Below, one piece after another: positions 18,293 to 25,385 of a stretch of DNA of 64,000 bases; position 1 is the stretch's first letter, and every line of letters starts with the position of its first letter. A program made the position numbers and the translations under genes. Source of the DNA: Caproicibacterium amylolyticum (GTDB lineage: Bacteria; Bacillota; Clostridia; Oscillospirales; Acutalibacteraceae); assembly GCF_014467055.1 (NCBI RefSeq), contig NZ_CP060696.1:1178001-1242000 (forward strand), written 5' to 3'. The notes beneath the pieces are model-generated. The model ran no database searches, was not told where the DNA came from, and was given only the letters and a program-made list of their open reading frames with translations.

Positions 18293-19069
18293 ATGGCGCA
18301 TGTTGAACTGCTGACGTACACGCAGATGCCGGAAAAAACGGTGGCTTCTGCCGCAAGACTATGTTATTCTCCTTCCGATATTTCTGCGATTCAGCAGGGG
18401 ATGACGGAAGAACGTGTTTCACATTTTATGGATATGCTGACAGCAAACGGACACGAAACGCCGGTTGAGCACGCATCCTTTACCTTTGGCATTGAAGGTG
18501 TATCCCGTTCTCTGCTGGCGCAGATTACCCGGCACCGCATTGCCAGCTTCAGTGTGCAGAGCCAGCGGTATGTTGCTGAAAATCAGTTTACCTATGTTGT
18601 GCCGCCGGAGATTGCAGAAATTCCGGAAGCAAAGGAAGAATATCTGCGGGCAATGGAGGAGGATCAGCGCCACTACGAAAGCTTAACGGCAGTGCTGAAA
18701 GCAAAACACAAAAAAGCATTTCTGGCAGAGGGACTTTCTGAAAAATCCGCAGAACGGCAGGCGGAGAAAAAAGCCATTGAGGATGCGCGCTTTGTGCTGC
18801 CGAATGCCTGCACAACAAAAATGATCTGCACCATGGATGCACGCAGCCTGCTGCATTTCTTCTCCCTGCGGTGCTGCAACCGTGCACAGTGGGAAATTCG
18901 CGAGGTGGCGGAACAGATGCTGTGGCTGGTCAAGAACGTGGCACCGCATCTGTTTGCGAAGGCTGGGCCTGATTGCCTGTACGGTGCCTGCCCGGAAGGA
19001 AAAATGTGCTGCGGCAAAGCAGAAGAAGTCCGTGCACACTATTTTCAAAAGAGGAACGGTGAAGCATAA
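18293..19069 (+). CDS. thyX: Flavin-dependent thymidylate synthase ThyX
   Basis: Makes dTMP from dUMP using methylene-THF, NADPH and FAD. The signature RHRxxSxxxxSxRY is present as RHRIASFSVQSQRY at residues 80-93. The dUMP/FAD-binding region NACTTKMICTMDARSLLHFF (near 174-193) is intact. The ATG with GGAGG 11 bases upstream gives 258 residues; a longer open frame to 18131 lacks support. It overlaps the dTMP kinase gene by one base (TAATG), so product and next enzyme are co-expressed. Tetrahydrofolate is released without oxidation, fitting the 5-formyl-THF cyclo-ligase gene in the same operon. Confidence 0.95.
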   Translation: MAHVELLTYTQMPEKTVASAARLCYSPSDISAIQQGMTEERVSHFMDMLTANGHETPVEHASFTFGIEGVSRSLLAQITRHRIASFSVQSQRYVAENQFTYVVPPEIAEIPEAKEEYLRAMEEDQRHYESLTAVLKAKHKKAFLAEGLSEKSAERQAEKKAIEDARFVLPNACTTKMICTMDARSLLHFFSLRCCNRAQWEIREVAEQMLWLVKNVAPHLFAKAGPDCLYGACPEGKMCCGKAEEVRAHYFQKRNGEA

Positions 19070-19761
19070 TGGGAAAACTGCTGGTGTTGGAAGGGCTGGA
19101 CGGCAGCGGAAAGCAAACACAAACTTCGTATCTGTGCACTGCTTTTCAGACTGCTCAAGCGCAGTACCGCCATGTTTCTTTTCCGGACTACGCGCAGCCG
19201 TCCTCTGCACTGGTAAAGATGTACCTGCAGGGTGAGTTCGGTGCTTCTCCGCAGGATGTGAATCCCTATGCTGCTTCTTCTTTTTATGCGGTTGATCGTT
19301 TTGCATCTTACCGAAAATTCTGGAAAAAAGATTATGACAACGGTATGGTGATTCTTGCGGACCGCTACACCACTTCCAATCTTGTTTATCAGCTGCCAAA
19401 GCTGCCGCGCGGAGAATGGAATGCTTTTACAGAGTGGCTGCTGGACTATGAATATCACCGTTTTGAACTGCCAATACCAGATTTAACGATTTTTCTGGAT
19501 ATGCCGCCAGCCGTTTCTGAGTCTTTGCTTGCAAAGCGGTATCACGGTGATGAGCAGAAAAAGGATATCCATGAAAAGAGCATGACTTTTCAGCAGGACT
19601 GTCGGCAAGCTGCGCTTTACGCAGCACAGAAACTCCATTGGAAAGTTGTGTCCTGCGCTGCAGGCGGTAGCCTGCGCACACCACAGGAGATTCATGCGGA
19701 AGTTTTGCAGATTGTTCGTGAAAACGGTTTGCTGAATCAGGCAGAGACCGCGAAAGTCTGA
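19069..19761 (+). CDS. tmk: dTMP kinase
   Basis: Phosphorylates dTMP to dTDP. The P-loop is LEGLDGSGKQTQ (residues 7-18), with Gln where most family members have Thr. The DRY motif is in ADRYTTSNLVY (near 96). The LID region (AKRYHGDEQKKDIHEK, near 159-174) is somewhat different from the short Arg-rich LID of bacterial types. At 230 residues it is slightly long. The start codon shares one base with the thyX stop. Its position directly after thyX supports the dTMP substrate over other deoxynucleotide kinases. Confidence 0.9.
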   Translation: MGKLLVLEGLDGSGKQTQTSYLCTAFQTAQAQYRHVSFPDYAQPSSALVKMYLQGEFGASPQDVNPYAASSFYAVDRFASYRKFWKKDYDNGMVILADRYTTSNLVYQLPKLPRGEWNAFTEWLLDYEYHRFELPIPDLTIFLDMPPAVSESLLAKRYHGDEQKKDIHEKSMTFQQDCRQAALYAAQKLHWKVVSCAAGGSLRTPQEIHAEVLQIVRENGLLNQAETAKV

Positions 19762-19775
19762 AAGGAGCTTTGAAA

Positions 19776-20318
19776 ATGATTTACGTTTTTTTAGCAAATG
19801 GTTTTGAGGAAACTGAGGCACTTGCACCGGTGGATATGCTGCGCCGCGCCGGTTTAAAAGTATGCATGGTCGGTGTGAATGACGATGAAATCACAGGTGC
19901 GCACGGCATTTGTGTGAAGCCGGATATTGCCGACTGGGATTTTAATCCCGAAATGGAACCGGTTGATATGGTCGTTTTGCCCGGCGGTATGCCCGGCACC
20001 AAAAATCTGGAAGCTGCCCAGTCTGTTCGGGAAGCAGTTGATTGGGCTGTGGAGCATGACAGCTACATTGCTGCCATTTGCGCGGCACCATCTGTACTGG
20101 GCCACTGGGGTGTGCTGAAAGGCCATGAAGCAATCTGCTACCCCGGCTATGAGCCGGAGCTGGGCTGCAAAATCAGCAGTAAGCCTGTCGTACAGAGCGA
20201 AAAAATCATCACCGCCCGCGGTGCCGGTGTTGCTGTGGAGTTTGGCCTTGCATTGGTTAAAACATTGTGCGGAGAACAGAAATCCGAGGAGATCAGGAAA
20301 TCGATTCAATGTATGTAA
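19776..20318 (+). CDS. DJ-1/PfpI family protein
   Basis: A 180-residue protein of the DJ-1/ThiJ/PfpI superfamily. MIYVFLANGFEETEA carries the conserved Glu (near residue 14). The nucleophile elbow AAICAAPSVLG (near 98-108) holds the reactive Cys. ITARGAG near 145 is also conserved. Family members act as deglycases, chaperones or redox sensors; which applies here cannot be told. The ATG follows AAGGAG by 8 bases; a TTG six bases earlier is too close to that site. The 3' end overlaps the cyclo-ligase gene by 10 bases. Confidence 0.88.
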   Translation: MIYVFLANGFEETEALAPVDMLRRAGLKVCMVGVNDDEITGAHGICVKPDIADWDFNPEMEPVDMVVLPGGMPGTKNLEAAQSVREAVDWAVEHDSYIAAICAAPSVLGHWGVLKGHEAICYPGYEPELGCKISSKPVVQSEKIITARGAGVAVEFGLALVKTLCGEQKSEEIRKSIQCM

Positions 20319-20932
20319 AGAAAAACATCAGGGAAATCAAGCAGGATCTGCGCAGGCGCTACCGCACGTATCGGGAAGCGCTTGAGCCTGCCCAAAAAGT
20401 GGAAATGGACGCGGCAGTACGGCGGCGTCTGTTTCGTCTGCCAATTTACCGGAATAACCGAGTCATTTTCATCTATGTCAGTAAGCCAATCGAGGTAGAC
20501 ACAATCGGAATTATTCAGCATGCGCTGGCGCACGGCAAGCGTGTGGCAGTACCGCGCTGTATCCCCGGAACTTATCAGATGCAGTTTTACTTTATTCGCT
20601 CGCTTGCGGATCTGGAGCCGGGAATGTTCGGTGTACTGGAGCCTTCTGCGGAACACTGTCAGCCGGTTGCTGATCTGCGGCACGGCTTGTGCGTAGTGCC
20701 CGGCCTTAGTTTTGACGCGCAGGGTTATCGGCTGGGTTACGGAAAAGGTTATTATGACCGCTTTTTGTCTTCATTTGGCGGGCAGACGGCCGGTATCTGC
20801 TACCGTGCCTGTGTACCGTGGAATTTACCGCATGGGTATTATGACCGGCCTGTAGACATATTGATTACAGAAACTTATATCAGAAAGACGGGCAGCCGTC
20901 CTGCCAGCCGTCAGGAGGAACGCCATGACTGA
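20309..20932 (+). CDS. 5-formyltetrahydrofolate cyclo-ligase
   Basis: Converts 5-formyl-THF to 5,10-methenyl-THF with ATP, returning a storage or by-product folate to the one-carbon pool. An N-terminal KKNIREIKQDLRRRYR basic helix and the C-terminal signature LGYGKGYYDRF (near 149-159) are diagnostic. FVVPGLSFD-like VVPGLSFDAQGYR precedes the latter. Length is 207 residues. The ATG at 20309 lies in the end of the DJ-1 gene with a modest TCAGG site. Its place with thyX fits methylene-THF supply for thymidylate synthesis. It overlaps mltG by 8 bases. Confidence 0.92.
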   Translation: MYVKKNIREIKQDLRRRYRTYREALEPAQKVEMDAAVRRRLFRLPIYRNNRVIFIYVSKPIEVDTIGIIQHALAHGKRVAVPRCIPGTYQMQFYFIRSLADLEPGMFGVLEPSAEHCQPVADLRHGLCVVPGLSFDAQGYRLGYGKGYYDRFLSSFGGQTAGICYRACVPWNLPHGYYDRPVDILITETYIRKTGSRPASRQEERHD

Positions 20933-22208
20933 AAATGAACATCCGCAGCAGTCGCTCAACAGCTTCAGCGGGAATGAGGCAATCAAAGCGGAAGCTGCAC
21001 GGGAAGCTGCCGACGAAAAGCGTGCCAGGCGCAACCACAAAAGGCGGAACAAGGCAAAGCGCAAAAAGAACAGGCGCTTTTTCCGGCTGGTATGGTGGAG
21101 CATGGTGATTTTGGCGGCAGCGCTGCTGGGGCAGTTCCTGATTACCGGACTGAATGATGTGCTTGCCGTTAACCGCGAAAGTGTCAACGTTACCGTTGAG
21201 ATTCCTTCCTCCATTACGGAGAGTTCGATGAAGCCCTCGGCGCTGAAAAAGCTGAGTGGCAGCAAACTGCGTGAAGCACAGGCAAACAATCAAAAAATTT
21301 CCCGTCAGGTCGCCAATATTCTGAAACAGGCCGGTGCCATTGAGAATCCGGACTTTTTCTGTCTGTATACCCGTCTGCGCAAAGCGGACGGCTGTTTCCA
21401 CAACGGCACTTGGCAGATTGACACAAAAACAGATTATGAGCAGCTGGTAAATACTTTTGAATCTAATGAGGGCCGCAAGGATGTTGTGAAGGTTACAATA
21501 CCGGAAGGTCAGAATGCACTTGAAATCGCACAGCTGCTTCAAAAAAACGGTGTGGTTTCCTCGGCGCAGAAGTTCTTGGACGTGCTGAACACAGACGCGT
21601 TTGACGATACTTACACCATGGCCACCAATATCAAGAGCCTGACGGGCCGTTATTATAAGTACGAGGGTTATCTGTTCCCGGATACGTACGAATTCTATCA
21701 GGATGAGGACCCGCAGAATGTCCTGCAGAAAATGCTGGATGACACCAACGACCACCTGACAAAGCAGATTCGGGACAAGGCCCAGGAACAGAATATGACG
21801 CTTGATCAGCTGCTGACCATGGCTTCTATCATTCAGGCGGAGTCCGCAGATACTTCGGACATGCTTAATGTTTCGTCTGTACTGTACAATCGTCTGAAAT
21901 ATGGGGACAAGTATCAGATCCATACACTGGACTGTGACTCGACCTCGTACTATCCGTATCGTTCCAAGAGTACGGTGCCGGCGGATAAAGGCAAAAATTA
22001 CAAGAGCAAGTACGATACCTACACCATAAAAGGCTTGCCGGCAGGCGCCATCTGCAATCCGGGTATGGCGGCAATCAATGCGGCGCTGAATCCGAATGAG
22101 ACAAGCTATCTGTATTTCTGCCACAATCCAAAGACCAAACAGGCATATTACGCCTCCAGCGCGGAGGAGCATGCCGATAATTTAGCAGAGGCGGGACTGA
22201 CTTCATGA
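20925..22208 (+). CDS. mltG: Endolytic transglycosylase MltG (YceG)
   Basis: Membrane-anchored lytic transglycosylase that cuts nascent peptidoglycan strands and sets their length. It has a highly basic cytoplasmic N-terminus (near residues 20-50, many Arg/Lys), one transmembrane helix (near 53-74), a LysM-like stretch with VTIPEGQNALEIAQLL, and the catalytic YceG domain. EGYLFPDTYEF, ASIIQAES (with the catalytic Glu) and the KGLPAGAICNPGMAAINAALNP block are all present. Length is 427 residues. AGGAGG precedes the ATG. The stop overlaps the next gene as ATGA. Co-location with a PBP fits a cell-wall role. Confidence 0.93.
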   Translation: MTENEHPQQSLNSFSGNEAIKAEAAREAADEKRARRNHKRRNKAKRKKNRRFFRLVWWSMVILAAALLGQFLITGLNDVLAVNRESVNVTVEIPSSITESSMKPSALKKLSGSKLREAQANNQKISRQVANILKQAGAIENPDFFCLYTRLRKADGCFHNGTWQIDTKTDYEQLVNTFESNEGRKDVVKVTIPEGQNALEIAQLLQKNGVVSSAQKFLDVLNTDAFDDTYTMATNIKSLTGRYYKYEGYLFPDTYEFYQDEDPQNVLQKMLDDTNDHLTKQIRDKAQEQNMTLDQLLTMASIIQAESADTSDMLNVSSVLYNRLKYGDKYQIHTLDCDSTSYYPYRSKSTVPADKGKNYKSKYDTYTIKGLPAGAICNPGMAAINAALNPNETSYLYFCHNPKTKQAYYASSAEEHADNLAEAGLTS

Positions 22209-23437
22209 AAGCAATAAGACCAGCCCCCCATTTGCCGGAGCTCCTTTCTCCGGCGGGGGATATGGAACGTTTGAAAGCGGCTATCCAGTTCGGTGCGGAT
22301 GCCGTTTACCTGGCCGGAACGAATTTTGGCATGCGCAGTGCGCCGTCCAATTTTTCACCGGAGCAGCTTGCCGAGGCGGTGGAATTTGCACACAGCCGAG
22401 GCGTACGTATTTATTTGACAACCAATATTATTCCCCGTAACAGCGATGTGGAGGGCCTTGAGCCGTTTCTCCGCATGGCACGGGACGCCGGTGTGGATGC
22501 GTTCATTGTAACGGACCTAGGCGTTATGGCAGCAGCAAAGCGGGTCGCACCGGGGGTGGAAATCCACATTTCCACGCAGACCGGTGTGGCAAATTATGCC
22601 GCGGCGCGCCAGATTTACGATATGGGTGCGAAGCGTGTGGTGCTTGCACGTGAGCTTTCACTGGAGGAAGTGGCAACGCTGCGCGCAAAGACACCAAAGC
22701 AGTTGGAAATTGAATGCTTTGTGCATGGCGCTATGTGTGTATCTTTTTCTGGGCGGTGCCTGCTCTCCAATTACTTTACCGGTCGCGACGGCAATCATGG
22801 TGACTGTGCGCAGCCTTGCCGCTGGAAATATGCACTCTGTGAAGAAACGCGTCCCGGTCAATATCTGCCGATTATGGAGGACGGGGACGGAACGTACATT
22901 TTGAATGCCAAAGATATGAATATGTCAGAACATATTCCAGAACTGCTGCGTGCCGGAGTGGACAGCCTGAAAATTGAGGGCCGTGCAAAGTCTGCCTACT
23001 ACACCGCAGCTGCAACGAACGCCTACCGTCGTGCGCTGGATGATGCCCTTGCAGGAAACCCACTGACACCGTGGGTAACGGAGGAACTCGACAAAATCAG
23101 TCACCGGCAGTACAGCACCGGATTTTACTTTGGCCGTCCCAACCAAAACGTTGATCTTGGCAGCTATGTGCGCGACTACGAAGTAGTTGCGGTATGCGAG
23201 TCTTACCAGAACGGCGTAGCAGTGCTTTCACAGCGCAACCGCTTTTTCCGCGGCGACACGGCTGACATTCTTGAGCCGGGCAAAGCACCGTATCAAGTAA
23301 GGATGGATCATATTCAGAACGGCGACGGCGAAGAAATCGAAGCGGCAAACCATGCGGTCATGCGTGTGCTGCTGTATACCGATACGCCGATTGCGCCGGG
23401 TGCACTGCTGCGCGTAAAAAAAGATTTGGATTCGTGA
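22205..23437 (+). CDS. U32 family peptidase / tRNA hydroxylation-type protein
   Basis: A 410-residue U32 (PrtC/TrhP-like) protein. LPELLSPAGDMERLKAAI opens the TIM-barrel part, and the U32 signature ECFVHGAMCVSFSGRC (near residues 176-191) is followed by the conserved Cys pair in GDCAQPCRWKY. In this superfamily TrhP forms take part in prephenate-dependent 5-hydroxyuridine formation in tRNA, while others are called collagenases. The Cys set suggests an Fe-S cluster and favours an RNA-modification role, but that is inference. In many Firmicutes two U32 genes are paired (yrrN/yrrO); only one is here. The start overlaps the mltG stop. Confidence 0.85.
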   Translation: MKAIRPAPHLPELLSPAGDMERLKAAIQFGADAVYLAGTNFGMRSAPSNFSPEQLAEAVEFAHSRGVRIYLTTNIIPRNSDVEGLEPFLRMARDAGVDAFIVTDLGVMAAAKRVAPGVEIHISTQTGVANYAAARQIYDMGAKRVVLARELSLEEVATLRAKTPKQLEIECFVHGAMCVSFSGRCLLSNYFTGRDGNHGDCAQPCRWKYALCEETRPGQYLPIMEDGDGTYILNAKDMNMSEHIPELLRAGVDSLKIEGRAKSAYYTAAATNAYRRALDDALAGNPLTPWVTEELDKISHRQYSTGFYFGRPNQNVDLGSYVRDYEVVAVCESYQNGVAVLSQRNRFFRGDTADILEPGKAPYQVRMDHIQNGDGEEIEAANHAVMRVLLYTDTPIAPGALLRVKKDLDS

Positions 23438-23444
23438 ATAAAAT

Positions 23445-23485
23445 CACCTCTTTTTGGGAAAACTTTCTCAAGGGAGGTGCTTTTT
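23445..23485 (+). promoter_or_regulatory. Inverted repeat that can mask the PBP ribosome binding site
   Basis: CACCTC (23445-23450) pairs with GAGGTG (23474-23479), which overlaps the GGGAGGTG ribosome binding site of the next gene and is followed by CTTTTTATG. It could act as a weak terminator or hold translation down. Confidence 0.4.
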
Positions 23486-25108
23486 ATGCCAAAGTCCGCA
23501 AAACGAATTTTAATCTTATTTACAACGATGCTGCTGCTTTTTACATTCTGTGCGCTGCGCGTAATGGGTTTGTCTATCTGGGATGAGTCGCTGGCAAAAA
23601 CTGCGGTCACACAGCAGACACTGACGCTAACTTTTACAGCAGGGCGCGGAACGGTCTATGACCGAAATCTGCAGCCGTTGACCGGTGGAAAAACCTCCTT
23701 CATTGCTGCCGTCGTGCCCAGCAAAGAAACTGCTGCCGCACTCAGCAAGGTACTTTCTGCGCAGCAGATGAGCAATGTTTATGAACAGATGAAAGGCGGC
23801 GCTCCTTTCCTGACAAAATTGGACGCACCGGCGCAGACAGACGGAATTTTGTGTTTCCCACAAACAGAACGTTATCCTGAACGTGCATTGGCAGCACATA
23901 TGGTGGGATATTTAGACAGCAGCGGGTGCGGTGTAAACGGTGTGGAAAAATCCTTTAACAGCCTGCTTACCTGCGGCAGCAAAACCACGAAAATCACCTA
24001 CTCTGTTGATGCTCTGCGCCACCTGCTGCCAGGGGAAACAGCCAAGGTGGTTACAACAGCAACGGGGGTTGCAAGCGGCGTAGTGCTTACGCTGGATAAA
24101 AATCTGCAAAAGATTGCGGAGGACAGCGCCGCTGACCTGAAAAAGGGCGCGGTTGTCATTTTAGAGGCCGGTACAGGCAATATTCTGGCATCTGCCAGTG
24201 TGCCAAATTTTTCACCGGAGGATGTTTCGGCTGCGCTGCAAAGTACGGATGGCGCTTTGGTGAATCGCGCACTGCAGCCGTACAGCGTTGGTTCGGTGTT
24301 TAAACTGACTGCTGCCGCTGCCGCATTGGAACATGGTGCAGACCCCAATGCCAAATATACCTGTACCGGCAGCGAAACTGTAGACGGCCTGCAGTTTCAC
24401 TGCTACGACGGAAAGGCACATGGCGTGGAAACAATGCGGGAAGCGATTGCAAAGTCCTGCAATTCCTATTTTGTAAAGCTGATGCAGAACGTGCCGCAGG
24501 CGCAGTTCTTAACCATGGCACGTTCACTTGGATTTGGGCAGAGTATGGAGATTGCACCTGGGCTTTGCAGCAGTGCAGGAACTCTTCCAACACTGGAGGA
24601 ACTTGCAAACAGACGCGCACTTGCGAATTTTTCTTTTGGGCAGGGAACCCTGACGGCAACGCCGCTGCAGATTGCCGCAATGGTGAACGCGGTGGCTTCG
24701 GGCGGTATTTACACGCAGCCAACGCTTTACGCGGGGCAGGCCGATGCTTCCGGCCACCTTTCCGTACCGGCCGACCACACGAAGGGAGTGCCGGTTATTT
24801 CCCGCAAAAACGCGGAACTGCTGTGTTCCTTTATGCAGGACAGCGTGGCATACGGTACCGGACACTCCGGACAGCCGGTACATGTGAAAGCGGCGGCCAA
24901 AACCGCTACTGCACAAACTGGACATTTTACGGACGGCAAAGAGGATGTTATTTGTTGGTACGCGGGTTTTTTCCCAGTGGATACACCGAAATATATTGTG
25001 ACAGTTATGGCAGAGGGCGGGGACGGCGGTGGTGCGACCTGCGGGCCGGTCTTTCAGAAAATTGCGGATGCATTGTATCCGAATGAGATTGACAACCCGG
25101 TTGATTGA
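23486..25108 (+). CDS. Class B penicillin-binding protein (FtsI/SpoVD-like transpeptidase)
   Basis: Peptidoglycan DD-transpeptidase with one N-terminal anchor helix (near residues 7-27), a dimerisation-type domain and a C-terminal penicillin-binding domain. RGTVYDRN near 54 opens the pedestal region. The catalytic SxxK is SVGSVFK (near 262). SCNSYF (near 319) is SxN. The third box reads KTATAQTG (near 476) instead of KTGT. The length of 540 residues is short for SpoVD or PBP2, and no PASTA domains follow. The start is ATG 23486 behind GGGAGG; a GTG nine bases earlier overlaps that site. The last codons contain the alaS promoter. It could serve division, elongation or sporulation; the operon (mltG) suggests general wall growth. 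Confidence 0.85.
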   Translation: MPKSAKRILILFTTMLLLFTFCALRVMGLSIWDESLAKTAVTQQTLTLTFTAGRGTVYDRNLQPLTGGKTSFIAAVVPSKETAAALSKVLSAQQMSNVYEQMKGGAPFLTKLDAPAQTDGILCFPQTERYPERALAAHMVGYLDSSGCGVNGVEKSFNSLLTCGSKTTKITYSVDALRHLLPGETAKVVTTATGVASGVVLTLDKNLQKIAEDSAADLKKGAVVILEAGTGNILASASVPNFSPEDVSAALQSTDGALVNRALQPYSVGSVFKLTAAAAALEHGADPNAKYTCTGSETVDGLQFHCYDGKAHGVETMREAIAKSCNSYFVKLMQNVPQAQFLTMARSLGFGQSMEIAPGLCSSAGTLPTLEELANRRALANFSFGQGTLTATPLQIAAMVNAVASGGIYTQPTLYAGQADASGHLSVPADHTKGVPVISRKNAELLCSFMQDSVAYGTGHSGQPVHVKAAAKTATAQTGHFTDGKEDVICWYAGFFPVDTPKYIVTVMAEGGDGGGATCGPVFQKIADALYPNEIDNPVD

Positions 25109-25117
25109 GTTTATAAT
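25089..25117 (+). promoter_or_regulatory. Consensus promoter for T-box-alaS
   Basis: TTGACA (25089-25094), 17-base spacer, TATAAT (25112-25117). It overlaps the last codons of the PBP gene and drives the T-box leader. Confidence 0.8.
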
Positions 25118-25140
25118 AATTTTAATAAATATTTGAAAAA

Positions 25141-25352
25141 CAATGAAGGGTAAATGCTTTCGCGAAACTGCACAGAGAGCCGGTAAAATGGTGCAAGCCG
25201 GTCTTTTTCGCAAAAGCTGAGCCGGCCCGGAGTTCCCCGCGATGAGCGGCGGCGTTTCCCGCGTTAAGGGTAAGAGAGGCGCTTTGCAGCGCAATTTGGG
25301 TGGTACCACGGGTGTTCCCGTCCCATTGCGGACGGGGGCGCTTTATTTTTTT
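25141..25352 (+). promoter_or_regulatory. T-box riboswitch (alanyl) upstream of alaS
   Basis: The leader shows the T-box parts in order. The AGAGAG motif of stem I (25174-25179) is followed by a GCCGGT/AGCCGGT hairpin. A candidate specifier GCT (alanine, 25216-25218) comes next. The conserved T-box sequence TGGGTGGTACCACGG at 25297-25311 provides the antiterminator bulge. An intrinsic terminator follows (CCGTCC/GGACGG then a T-run, to about 25352). Uncharged tRNA-Ala would stabilise the antiterminator and raise alaS expression. The exact specifier position is inferred from the downstream gene. Confidence 0.9.
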
Positions 25353-25385
25353 GCAAGAATTTAGAAAAGGACGGAGAGCAGTAAA

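Noticed and set aside
20880-22172. 430-codon open frame on the minus strand
   Set aside because: Antisense to mltG and the cyclo-ligase, without ribosome binding site or recognisable domain.
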